Assembly (NCBI GenBank): GCA_002382025.1
Contig: DFZB01000054.1
Location: 1 to 8,038 of the forward strand
Source: Patescibacteria group bacterium UBA4067
GTDB lineage: Bacteria; Patescibacteriota; Minisyncoccia; Minisyncoccales; Minisyncoccaceae
Length of the DNA: 8,038 nt
Direction: 5' to 3'
Part shown: piece by piece, positions 1 to 5,912 of the stretch
Layout: the number at the start of each line of letters is the position of its first letter
Numbering within the stretch: the first letter of the stretch is position 1
Translations under genes and position numbers: made by a program
The notes under the pieces: generated by a model
What the model saw: only the letters and a program-made list of their open reading frames with translations
What the model was told of the DNA's origin: nothing
The model's database searches: none

Positions 1-47
1 TCACATGTATCTGAACCTAGACAGTAATCAAGAATTCTTCTGATTAT

Positions 48-68
48 AAGGTCTTTTTAGGCCTTTTT
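48..68 (+). terminator. possible intrinsic terminator of an upstream plus-strand gene
   Basis: AAGGTC (48-53) pairs with GGCCTT (60-65) around a six-base loop, with one G-U pair, and a run of T ends at 68. The stem is short. An open frame at 2-43 ends in TGA at 41-43, just before the hairpin, so this could end a gene entering from the left and converging on the minus-strand cluster. Thirteen codons are too few to confirm such a gene. Confidence 0.35.
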
Positions 69-96
69 GATATTAATGGGCTCAATTTAAGGCAAT

Positions 97-123
97 AAAA
101 AAGATTCTTATTTCAAAGAATCT
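97..123 (-). terminator. intrinsic terminator overlapping the end of the zinc-ribbon gene
   Basis: Read on the minus strand, AGATTCTT (123-116) and AAGAATCT (109-102) form a perfect 8-bp stem around a six-base loop, followed by a U run (102-97). The stop codon TGA (115-113) lies in the loop, so the last two codons form part of the upstream arm. This is the layout of a bacterial rho-independent terminator. It would end transcription of the gene at 113-985 and of any read-through from the AbiE operon. Confidence 0.65.
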
Positions 124-985
124 CTAATTGTGCCATATCGCTCAAAACAGCTAAAGCTGTTAAAAGTATTATTTGCTGAACAGGAGTGTCCATATTGTGA
201 CAGGAAAAATCTCTCCCTTGACCTTTTTTCCAAGAATATCCTTCGGGGTGTATTCCACAAGCTTCTCCAGGACAATTAATAATCAACCATGCATTTTCTT
301 CAACATAAGCGTCGAAGTCATAAGAAGTTCCTTCTTTTTGATAAATAAATTCATAAACTTCTTGCATTGCTTTAATCACATCGGGGAATCTTTTTCCTTT
401 TGAAAAAGAATTAAGCCAGCAACAGAATTCAATGCCATAGCTTCCCCAAATTGGATAAGAAGCTTTTTCATAACCAATGCCAATTTGAAAAGTAAAAAGT
501 TGCGACTTTTTTGAATTAGAGATTTCTTCTGAAGATTCTATTAGTCTTGTTAATAATTCAAAACTAGCAGAAATTGCATTCAAAGGAGTGTAATCATATA
601 TAGTTTCTAATTTCTCTCCCTCACAAAAAGAACATTTCATTTGAAGATTTTTATTCCATCCTGTACCATAACAATACTTACACGGATTAGATGTTTTTCT
701 TTTAAAGGGAATTAATTTAATAATATATTCAACGAATTCTCCTTTAACTTTTCCTCTCCCTAAAGCATTATCAAATCCGAAAAGATTGTTTTCAAAAAAA
801 GAAAATTTTTTAAAAGAAAATTCTTTTTTATAAGAAGAAATTGTTTCTTCTGATGGCTTTCTCTTTTTGTTCTTTTCTAAAAATTCCTTATTGATTCTTA
901 GAATCAAGCAAGGAGGATTTCCTTTTTGATAAGAAACCTCATAAACACAAGGAACTAGTTTTCTTTCTACGTCAAAACTTAACAC
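113..985 (-). CDS. zinc-ribbon protein of unknown function, 290 aa
   Basis: I do not recognise a named family. The clearest feature is a DnaJ-like zinc ribbon at residues 102-123: CKYCYGTGW (C102, C105) followed by CSFCEGE (C118, C121), that is, one CxxCxGxG unit and one CxxCxG unit, enough for a single zinc site. It separates a basic N-terminal part (about 1-100, with a Lys-rich stretch at 38-62) from a C-terminal part (about 125-290). The latter is rich in Cys, Trp and Gly, has a GIEFCCWLN stretch near 184, CPGEACGIHPEGY near 238-250, and a hydrophobic segment around 270-283. That segment follows polar, charged residues and looks more like a buried helix than a membrane anchor. There is no signal peptide, so it is probably cytoplasmic. 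The GTG start at 985 is chosen because it has the clearest Shine-Dalgarno sequence in the window. The gene lies 82 bp downstream of the DUF3850 gene and probably has its own promoter. DNA or RNA binding is only a guess. Confidence 0.8.
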   Translation of the reverse strand: MLSFDVERKLVPCVYEVSYQKGNPPCLILRINKEFLEKNKKRKPSEETISSYKKEFSFKKFSFFENNLFGFDNALGRGKVKGEFVEYIIKLIPFKRKTSNPCKYCYGTGWNKNLQMKCSFCEGEKLETIYDYTPLNAISASFELLTRLIESSEEISNSKKSQLFTFQIGIGYEKASYPIWGSYGIEFCCWLNSFSKGKRFPDVIKAMQEVYEFIYQKEGTSYDFDAYVEENAWLIINCPGEACGIHPEGYSWKKGQGRDFSCHNMDTPVQQIILLTALAVLSDMAQLEIL

Positions 986-990
986 TTCGA

Positions 991-997
991 TCCCTCT
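991..997 (-). promoter_or_regulatory. ribosome binding site of the zinc-ribbon gene
   Basis: The minus strand reads AGAGGGA six bases before the GTG codon at 985. It supports the GTG start, as there is no in-frame upstream ATG. The other genes in the window have no comparable site. Confidence 0.6.
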
Positions 998-1037
998 TTA
1001 ATTTGAAATGATCATTCCACTTTCTGTGGCAGAAACA

Positions 1038-1065
1038 ATATTACACAAAACAGGTTAATTGTAAA
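1038..1065 (-). promoter_or_regulatory. candidate promoter of the zinc-ribbon gene
   Basis: On the minus strand TTTACA (1065-1060) is followed after 16 bp by TAATAT (1043-1038). The -35 matches the consensus at five of six bases, the -10 at four. Transcription would start near 1031, giving a leader of about 45 bases that contains the ribosome binding site. A small imperfect palindrome with core AATGATCATT (1007-1016) lies in this leader; its role is unknown. The composition is AT-rich, so chance matches are easy. Confidence 0.35.
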
Positions 1066-1067
1066 TA

Positions 1068-1334
1068 TTAATTTTTAAACTGTATAATTAAGATTCCTTT
1101 TTCTTTAATTTCTTCTTCTTGATTAAATTTATTTAAATCAAAGATTAAAACATAATCTATTTCTTTTTCTATCTTTCTTCCAGTATATTCCTTAGTTTTA
1201 GGATCCCATTCTTCTAAAACCAAGGTATCTCCTTCTTTTATATTAAAATCATTAAGTCTTAACTCAAATCTCTTTTTGCCTGACTGAATAAGTTCGAAAT
1301 AATCAGGTGGGATTTTCTTTTTGATTGTTGCCAT
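1068..1334 (-). CDS. DUF3850 / ASCH-like domain protein, 88 aa
   Basis: A single small domain fills the protein. The signature is an N-terminal helix ending in GKKRFELRLND (residues 19-29), then a strand-rich part with GDTLVLEEWDP (35-45), YTGR (50-53), and a final strand ILIIQF. This matches DUF3850, a compact relative of the ASCH fold, a PUA-like barrel predicted to bind RNA or modified nucleotides. Members are common in phages and mobile regions; no enzymatic activity is established that I know of. ATG 1334 lies one base after the stop codon of the AbiEii gene (TAA, C, ATG), so translation is probably coupled and the gene belongs to the AbiE operon. No separate promoter or Shine-Dalgarno sequence is visible. 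An RNA-binding accessory role beside a nucleotidyltransferase toxin is inference. Confidence 0.8.
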   Translation of the reverse strand: MATIKKKIPPDYFELIQSGKKRFELRLNDFNIKEGDTLVLEEWDPKTKEYTGRKIEKEIDYVLIFDLNKFNQEEEIKEKGILIIQFKN

Positions 1335-1335
1335 G

Positions 1336-2037
1336 TTATTCTTTATTTTCTAATATTAACTTAAGGAAAAACAATGTTTCTACTTTTAATTTTTCTTTAA
1401 CCCATGCTTTCTGCTTGTTATTCAATAATTCACCCAAACCATCTAAAATATTATGATCATTAAAACTCTCTAAGTCAGAGATTAATTTTTGTAATAATTC
1501 TTTGTAAGAAGTTCCTGCTCTTTTTTCTACTATCTCTTTATTTATCTCCCAATTGTTTTTAGCAAAAAACCAAACATCATAAATATCTCTATTGGTTTTT
1601 CCTAATCTATCATGCATTGCCATTAATTTATTAGCAAACATATCTTCTTTTGTCATTACTAACATTGAGATACCCATATATGTTTTCAATTCATACTTTG
1701 AGCCAAACTGTCTAAGATTAATTTCGATTTTAATGTTCTGAGCAGTTTTAACTTTATCATCATACGATAAAATAAATAACAAGCTAAATTTTTTCTTTTG
1801 AGAGTCTTTAACAACACCATATTTCTCTAATATTTTTTTAACTTCATTAAAAACATGCTCTTCTTTTGTTTCATCTATTAAATCAAAATCTAAATCAACT
1901 GAAAAGCGATCAAGTCCATAAAAAAGATAAGCTGCTGTGCCACCTTTAAATCCTAAAACCGGAGCAATGGTTTTGTCTGAATAAATATCCATTAAAATCT
2001 TAAGTAAAATATTTTTGTGTATTGCTGCGTCTAACAT
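1336..2037 (-). CDS. AbiEii-family nucleotidyltransferase toxin, 233 aa
   Basis: This is the toxin half of an AbiE (type IV) toxin-antitoxin system, a DNA polymerase beta-like nucleotidyltransferase. The family's four motifs are all present. Motif I is GFKGGTAAYLF (29-39) followed by the metal-binding DLD pair (D48, D50). Motif II is IKIEIN around E105. Motif III is KLMAMHDR (137-144) with K147 just after. Motif IV is DIYD (151-154). The catalytic residues therefore look intact and the protein should be active. Related enzymes use a nucleotide triphosphate to modify an RNA target such as the tRNA acceptor end, or otherwise stop growth; the target here cannot be read from sequence. Expression causes reversible growth arrest or phage abortive infection in characterised systems. 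The gene starts two bases after the antitoxin stop codon and is followed one base later by DUF3850, so all three should share one transcript. Confidence 0.9.
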   Translation of the reverse strand: MLDAAIHKNILLKILMDIYSDKTIAPVLGFKGGTAAYLFYGLDRFSVDLDFDLIDETKEEHVFNEVKKILEKYGVVKDSQKKKFSLLFILSYDDKVKTAQNIKIEINLRQFGSKYELKTYMGISMLVMTKEDMFANKLMAMHDRLGKTNRDIYDVWFFAKNNWEINKEIVEKRAGTSYKELLQKLISDLESFNDHNILDGLGELLNNKQKAWVKEKLKVETLFFLKLILENKE

Positions 2038-2039
2038 AA

Positions 2040-2636
2040 TTATTTATTTGCTTTATACTCTTCATAATACTTCTTAACCTTTCTTTCCATTTTTTTGTTT
2101 TCATATATTGGTAATATTTCAAAAACCTTGTCCCAATTTATCGAAGATAAATTATCAAAGTGATAATCTTTACTTCTGTAAATTGTATCTAAAAATGCTC
2201 TTTCTTTTGTAGCAATTGAATATTCATTATTTTGATCAATTCCTATTGGATTAATTAAAATACTCTTTTTAATTCTTCTAAATGAATATTTTTGATTATC
2301 GCAAACAATTTCTCTTTTAATATAAGAGGCAACAAAAATCTGTTCGTAATATTGAAAAGTAATTCCGTTTGAACCCAAAACAGATTCAAAGCTTACATAT
2401 GAAGGAGTTAACAATTTAACTGCCACTTCGTATTTATTATAGTTCTTGTCCTTAGCATAAAGACCCCTATGAAGGCGAATAAGCTTTTTATTCCTTATAT
2501 AATAGCTTAATCTTACTTTGGTTGCTTTAATATTAGATTCTCTCCATAACAAAACTACGTCTTTTAAAGAAAAGATTGTTTTCTTTGATCTTAATAGAAT
2601 ATCTAGATATTCACCTTTTTTTGCTTGATTTTTCAT
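2040..2636 (-). CDS. AbiEi-family antitoxin and autorepressor, 198 aa
   Basis: The protein has the AbiEi layout. An N-terminal winged helix-turn-helix (about residues 18-62) contains FSLKDVVLLW and ends in the wing motif RLHRGLYAK. A C-terminal domain carries the conserved YVSFESVLGSNG (80-91) and ATKERAFLDTIY (142-153) blocks, followed by a basic tail. Such proteins repress their own operon by binding inverted repeats and neutralise AbiEii; the two need not form a stable complex. I place the start at ATG 2636. A longer frame opens at GTG 2687 and adds 17 residues, but that GTG lies upstream of the expected transcription start, and the extra codons coincide with a near-perfect operator palindrome. 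No Shine-Dalgarno sequence precedes either start. It is the first gene of the operon with AbiEii and DUF3850. Confidence 0.85.
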   Translation of the reverse strand: MKNQAKKGEYLDILLRSKKTIFSLKDVVLLWRESNIKATKVRLSYYIRNKKLIRLHRGLYAKDKNYNKYEVAVKLLTPSYVSFESVLGSNGITFQYYEQIFVASYIKREIVCDNQKYSFRRIKKSILINPIGIDQNNEYSIATKERAFLDTIYRSKDYHFDNLSSINWDKVFEILPIYENKKMERKVKKYYEEYKANK

Positions 2637-2643
2637 ATATTTA

Positions 2644-2676
2644 TACCAAAGGTTAGCTTTAAACTTACCTTTGGTA
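2644..2676. promoter_or_regulatory. 33-bp inverted repeat, probable AbiEi operator
   Basis: TACCAAAGGT (2644-2653) and ACCTTTGGTA (2667-2676) are perfect 10-bp arms. Most of the 13 bases between them are also symmetric around a TTTAAA core. The element lies between the TATAAT box and the AbiEi start codon, over the expected transcription start, where a bound dimer would block initiation. AbiEi proteins are known to repress through inverted repeats, so this is the likely site. It could also fold as a hairpin in the leader RNA. Confidence 0.7.
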
Positions 2677-2678
2677 CA

Positions 2679-2706
2679 ATTATACACTGTATTGTAATAA
2701 ATGCAA
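2679..2706 (-). promoter_or_regulatory. promoter of the AbiE operon
   Basis: TTGCAT (2706-2701) and a perfect TATAAT (2684-2679) are separated by 16 bp on the minus strand. Transcription would start near 2672, inside the outer arm of the operator, giving a leader of about 36 bases before ATG 2636. If the host is archaeal, the TTTAAA core of the palindrome (2658-2663), 22-27 bases before ATG 2636, is an alternative TATA box for a leaderless message. Confidence 0.55.
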
Positions 2707-2773
2707 GCCCGAATTTATGATTAAGCCTTCTAGATCTACTCTTTGCTTTAATTTTCTTCTTTAATAAAATTAT

Positions 2774-3335
2774 CTAATATTTAAATAACTCTATAATATC
2801 TCCGTGTCTAAAACGTGGTGTGTTTAATCCTTCTTCCCATGTCCAACCATTAAATACCGCTCTCAACATTTTTCCAATATCGCCATGGGTTACAATAAGA
2901 ATATTTCTATTAGATTGGTTTGTTACTATTTTTTCTAATATTTGCTTTGCTCTTTCAAAAAGAGCTGAAAAACCTTCTGCTTCATCTGCTTCAGTAAAAT
3001 ATTGAACACCATCACTTACAATTATATTACCAGCATATTTAGAAATATCTGAATTTGACTTACCAGTTAAAATACCAAAATCACGCTCAATAAGTTCATC
3101 ACAAATTATTATTTTATCAACTTTTAAAATATCTCCGACAATAGAAGCTGTTTTCTGTGCTCTTTCCAATGGAGAACTGTAAATAACTTGAATATTTTCA
3201 TTCTTCAGTTTATTACCCATGTCACAAGCTTGCTCACAACCCAAATCTGTTAATTCTGTGTCTCTGTGTCCATTAAGAATGTTTTTTTTCATTATCAGTG
3301 TCTTGCCCATGTCTTATTATAAAAATTTTTACCAT
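2774..3335 (-). CDS. histidine phosphatase (phosphoglycerate mutase-like), frameshifted
   Basis: The product belongs to the histidine phosphatase superfamily, which transfers phosphate through a catalytic histidine; substrates range from phosphosugars to nucleotides and proteins. The uninterrupted part begins at ATG 3310 and gives 178 residues with ERAQKTAS (R50), ERDFG (E75) and THGD (H142), but lacks the essential RHG. That motif is encoded just upstream in another frame: ATG 3335 reads MVKIFIIRHGQDTDNEKK and then hits a stop. Removing one base from the eight-A tract at 3289-3282 joins the frames as DTDNEKNILNGHRDTELT, which matches the usual spacing, and gives a complete 186-residue enzyme with R8, H9 and G10. 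So ATG 3310 is probably not the true start. The cause may be a sequencing error in the homopolymer, slippage, phase variation or real decay. The gene lies 40 bp downstream of the helicase. The exact substrate cannot be assigned. Confidence 0.8.
3282..3289. other. eight-base homopolymer at the frameshift
   Basis: Eight T on the plus strand (A in the coding sense) sit exactly where the phosphatase frame changes. Seven would restore one continuous frame. Such tracts are common sites of polymerase or ribosome slippage and of sequencing error. Confidence 0.75.
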
Positions 3336-3341
3336 ATGTTA

Positions 3342-3347
3342 TTTATA
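3342..3347 (-). promoter_or_regulatory. candidate -10 element of the phosphatase gene
   Basis: TATAAA lies six bases before ATG 3335 on the minus strand, which would give a leaderless or nearly leaderless message. No convincing -35 is seen. The gene may simply be read from the helicase promoter. Confidence 0.3.
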
Positions 3348-3375
3348 CTAAATTTCTAACGCAACTTATAATAAA

Positions 3376-4635
3376 TTATAATAACAATTCTTCAGCTTGT
3401 TTTGATAACTCCATAAACTCTATATCCTTTTTAACAACATCTTCGTTTACCTGTAGAGCGCTTTTGTTAATTCCTAATAATTTAATACCATCTAATGTTT
3501 TTACTCTTGATAATGCCACGTATCCCATACCATACTCAAAAGAATTACTAAGATCAATTTCAGCAACATCAAGACTCATTCCCTGACTTTTATGAATGGT
3601 GATTGCCCATGCTAATTTTAAAGGAATTTGCTCAATGCTAGCTATTATTTCTTCATCTTTTTCAATATTCCATTTCGCTGTTGATACTGTTATTTGTTTT
3701 CCTTTCACTGTTCTAACAATTGGCCATCCATCATCAAAGCCAATAACTATTCCCATAGTTCCATTAACATAGCCTTCTTTTGAATTATTTTTTAAAAACA
3801 TTACAATTGCTCCTTCTTTAAGTTTTAACACTTCTGGTGCAAGACAGTTCTTTTTCAAAGAATTTACTAATTTCTCCGGACCACGAAAAGACATATCATA
3901 TATCATTTCTTTATTTTCAATTTTTGCTAATTCAAAATCATTGATTGTATCAACGTTTTTGTTATGACTATATATCCTAGTAACTTTATCGCAACCGTAA
4001 ATATTTTTATTTAATCTTTCTTTAAGCTTATTAATTGTGTTTTCGTCTGTTTTATTGCTCCTAATATTATTTAAGATTTTACTAAAATTTTTATCATTTT
4101 GCCTAAATTGTTTTTCTAAATAACAAACCTTTAATTTCGCTTTTCCCCAAGAAGATGCATCGTATGCAAGTTGTGATTTTTCTTCATTACTATCACTAAT
4201 CGGTGGCAATTGAAAAAAATCACCACAAAACACAATTTGAATCCCGCCAAAAGGAAGAAAAGGATCTTTTATTTCTTTACACATTCTATCTATTAAATCT
4301 AAACGCGCAGCATCAAGCATTGATATTTCATCAATTATCAAAACCTTTGTTTCTTTTATTTCTTTAATTTTAGGATTCTTTTTTCTCAAAAATCTCTTAA
4401 TGCTTAAACTGTTAAAAACTTTAGAAATTCCTATTCCAGACCACGAATGAATAGTGCTTCCATTAAGATGCGTAGACGCTATTCCAGTAGAAGCAGTTAT
4501 TCCAACTTTTATCTTTTCTTTTTTAAGATATTTAATAAATTCATTTAACAAAAAAGTCTTGCCTGTTCCAGCAGAACCAGTCAAAAATACATTTTCTCCT
4601 GATTTTAAAATTTTAAGAGCTTGTGCTTGCTTCAT
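3376..4635 (-). CDS. PIF1-family 5'-3' DNA helicase, 419 aa
   Basis: This superfamily 1B helicase hydrolyses ATP to unwind DNA with 5'-to-3' polarity; relatives act at stalled forks, G-quadruplexes and recombination intermediates. Motifs appear in the expected order. The Q-like N-terminus MKQAQALKIL is followed by Walker A GSAGTGKT (20-27), motif Ia ASTGIAS (48-54) with the PIF1 sequence STIHSWSGIG, Walker B IIDEISML (100-107; D102, E103), and motif III GDFFQLPP (138-145) preceded by the PIF1-signature PFGGIQIVF. Then come QFRQ (176-179), the late motif ITIHKSQGMSLD (346-357) and GYVALSR (371-377, arginine finger region). All catalytic residues are present and the length fits the short, core-only PIF1 proteins common in phages, CPR bacteria and DPANN archaea. 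No extra N- or C-terminal domain is seen. It is cytoplasmic. The start ATG 4635 leaves about ten residues before the first helix, as usual. The gene is followed by the phosphatase. Confidence 0.93.
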   Translation of the reverse strand: MKQAQALKILKSGENVFLTGSAGTGKTFLLNEFIKYLKKEKIKVGITASTGIASTHLNGSTIHSWSGIGISKVFNSLSIKRFLRKKNPKIKEIKETKVLIIDEISMLDAARLDLIDRMCKEIKDPFLPFGGIQIVFCGDFFQLPPISDSNEEKSQLAYDASSWGKAKLKVCYLEKQFRQNDKNFSKILNNIRSNKTDENTINKLKERLNKNIYGCDKVTRIYSHNKNVDTINDFELAKIENKEMIYDMSFRGPEKLVNSLKKNCLAPEVLKLKEGAIVMFLKNNSKEGYVNGTMGIVIGFDDGWPIVRTVKGKQITVSTAKWNIEKDEEIIASIEQIPLKLAWAITIHKSQGMSLDVAEIDLSNSFEYGMGYVALSRVKTLDGIKLLGINKSALQVNEDVVKKDIEFMELSKQAEELLL

Positions 4636-4685
4636 TTAATTAATTTTTTTAAATCATATCTTGGAAACATGTCTTTAGTTTTACA

Positions 4686-4714
4686 ATTATATCATTAAAA
4701 TTAAATAATCCTAA
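4686..4714 (-). promoter_or_regulatory. candidate promoter of the helicase gene
   Basis: A perfect TATAAT (4691-4686) lies 17 bp after a weak TTAGGA (4714-4709) on the minus strand, just past the stop codon of the toxin-like gene. The leader would be about 43 bases with no clear Shine-Dalgarno sequence. Only the -10 is strong. Confidence 0.4.
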
Positions 4715-4716
4715 AC

Positions 4717-5112
4717 CTAAAATAAATGCTCATATTTTGGATAATTGTCCCTTATTATTCTTTTCCATTCATCTGTTTCCTTGTTGCCACTAGATAAATC
4801 TGTTTTGCCATATATTAATAGAATAGAAACAAAATTATCTTCTTTGTGCCACGCAACAATACATCTGTTCCCCGACGTCTTTGTAGATTCTTTTGATCCT
4901 GCTATTTTAAATTCAGTTTTTACTATCTTTATATTATCTTTATCAATTACAATATTTGCTTTGCTAGTAAGCAAAAGATTATCAATACGTTCAAGCTCGA
5001 AGATTATAACACGTAAAGTAATGTCCCAGTGCCCCTTATATTTCTTTTCAAAGCTTTTAATGAAATGTCTTTCTGCAAAACTTTCAATTTGTACTAAGTA
5101 ATTACTCTCCAT
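4717..5112 (-). CDS. probable toxin partner of the Panacea antitoxin, 131 aa
   Basis: I cannot name the family firmly. The position is that of a toxin: it starts five bases after the stop of an XRE-Panacea antitoxin gene and reads in the same direction. The predicted shape is two N-terminal helices (about 9-26 and 32-50) followed by strands around 53-70 and 83-101 (RCIVAWHK, VSILLIYGK), with a final helix EWKRIIRDNYP (115-125). Helices followed by a small sheet and a basic, aromatic C-terminus are compatible with a RelE/ParE/HigB-like fold, in which the toxin cleaves mRNA on the ribosome or poisons gyrase. Candidate functional residues are H89, K90, K103, K117, R118 and R121, but this is inference. 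Arginine codons are mixed (CGT and AGN), resembling those of the antitoxin gene. There is no signal peptide. A new Panacea-linked toxin type is equally possible. Confidence 0.7.
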   Translation of the reverse strand: MESNYLVQIESFAERHFIKSFEKKYKGHWDITLRVIIFELERIDNLLLTSKANIVIDKDNIKIVKTEFKIAGSKESTKTSGNRCIVAWHKEDNFVSILLIYGKTDLSSGNKETDEWKRIIRDNYPKYEHLF

Positions 5113-5117
5113 AAATA

Positions 5118-5810
5118 TTAATATACTGAATCTGGATCTTCCTGAGTGATAAGTTCATATGGAATAAGTTCATTGTCCCTGCATAAAGAATATGGTAATT
5201 GATTATGCGTAAAGTTTACAATCTCTTGAGTTTTCTTATCTTTCCACTTTTCTGCAATTTTCTTCATTAAATCTTTTTCTTCAGTAGAAATGGTTTGAAT
5301 CTTTTCATTCTTGTTGCTTTCTGATTCACCAACAAGAAACATGTCTTTTCCATCATCACACTTGCGGTCAATAATAATCTTTCCGTCTTCTTCAAGCTCA
5401 TCTAATACACGAAAGAATATGTCTGGGACTGGTCCGTAAACGATTTTTCTATATTGCATTCCGCTCATACTCTCCAGAGAATGATAAAACCAAGTAAAAT
5501 CAGCAAGATAAAGTAATTTAGCAAGTTTTGTCTTTGGAATCTTTCCATCTTTTGAAACATTGGTACGTAAAAATGTAAGTATCATGTGTTTGTACTTTTG
5601 TATATTGGGAATACTTCCTGACAAAAGCTCATCAACGCCAATACCAAAAAGAGTCGCCAATTTCTTTGCTTCTTCTAAGCTAAGTTCTTGTTTGCCAGAC
5701 TCAATAGCTGTATATGTGGGACGCGAGACACCAATTGCCTTTGCAATTTGGTCTTGTGAAAATCCTCTTTCTGTACGAAACTCTTTAATCTTTTGTATAT
5801 ACTTGTTCAT
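5118..5810 (-). CDS. XRE-Panacea (SocA-like, DUF4065) antitoxin, 230 aa
   Basis: Two domains are fused. Residues 4-62 are an XRE/Cro-type helix-turn-helix (FRTERGFSQDQIAKAIGVSR, then YTAIESGKQELSLEEAKKLA) that binds DNA. Residues about 71-222 are a Panacea (SocA/DUF4065) domain with its typical blocks KTKLAKLLYLADFTWF (93-108), YGPVPDIF (125-132) and THNQLPYSL (201-209) followed by IPYEL. Panacea domains are known as promiscuous antitoxins that pair with unrelated toxins; SocA itself acts as a proteolytic adaptor. This protein should therefore both repress its operon and neutralise the product of the next gene. Five of its eight arginine codons are CGN (four CGT, one CGC), against one of nineteen in the DHH gene, which points to horizontal transfer. 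ATG 5810 is the only plausible start; the expected transcription start falls within a base or two of it, so the message is probably leaderless. Confidence 0.92.
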   Translation of the reverse strand: MNKYIQKIKEFRTERGFSQDQIAKAIGVSRPTYTAIESGKQELSLEEAKKLATLFGIGVDELLSGSIPNIQKYKHMILTFLRTNVSKDGKIPKTKLAKLLYLADFTWFYHSLESMSGMQYRKIVYGPVPDIFFRVLDELEEDGKIIIDRKCDDGKDMFLVGESESNKNEKIQTISTEEKDLMKKIAEKWKDKKTQEIVNFTHNQLPYSLCRDNELIPYELITQEDPDSVY

Positions 5811-5818
5811 ATATATTA

Positions 5819-5847
5819 AGTATATATAAGTATTGTAAAGAAGTCAA
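5819..5847 (-). promoter_or_regulatory. promoter of the XRE-Panacea/toxin operon
   Basis: TTGACT (5847-5842), a 17-bp spacer and TATACT (5824-5819) form a near-consensus sigma-70-type promoter on the minus strand. The -10 ends eight bases before the ATG at 5810, so transcription should begin at or beside the start codon. An AT-only inverted repeat, TATATAT (5810-5816) with ATATATA (5822-5828), overlaps the -10 and could be a second regulator site, but it is low-complexity. Confidence 0.7.
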
Positions 5848-5850
5848 GCA

Positions 5851-5876
5851 ATTTATGTCGAATATCTGACATAAAT
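5851..5876. promoter_or_regulatory. 26-bp inverted repeat, probable antitoxin operator
   Basis: ATTTATGTC (5851-5859) and GACATAAAT (5868-5876) are perfect 9-bp arms separated by eight bases. The repeat begins three bases upstream of the -35 box. No U run follows on either strand, so it is not an intrinsic terminator for the metallopeptidase gene. Binding by the XRE domain of the adjacent antitoxin is the simplest reading. Confidence 0.55.
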
Positions 5877-5912
5877 ATCCCCTAGCCGGTTTTATCCAAT
5901 ATTACTAAATAA

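Noticed and set aside
1..57. A minus-strand coding fragment leaving the left edge (reads RRILDYCLGSDTC)
   Set aside because: A stop lies just upstream at 57-55, no usable start codon follows, and the stretch is too short to judge; a 13-codon plus-strand tail at 2-43 is equally unproven.
2637..2687. AbiEi gene starting at GTG 2687 (215 aa)
   Set aside because: The extra 17 codons coincide with a palindrome and lie at or before the expected transcription start; ATG 2636 gives a normal AbiEi N-terminus.
3308..3310. ATG 3310 as the natural start of the phosphatase
   Set aside because: It would delete the RHG motif, which is encoded directly upstream in another frame.
4745..5101. Plus-strand open frame of 118 codons opposite the toxin-like gene
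   Set aside because: It is an antisense shadow with no family features, while the minus-strand gene is tightly coupled to the antitoxin.
5560..5829. Plus-strand open frame opposite the helix-turn-helix part of the antitoxin
   Set aside because: The opposite strand encodes a clear XRE domain; this is a shadow.
5851..5876. Inverted repeat as terminator of the metallopeptidase gene
   Set aside because: No U run follows the minus-strand hairpin, and the position beside a -35 box fits an operator better.
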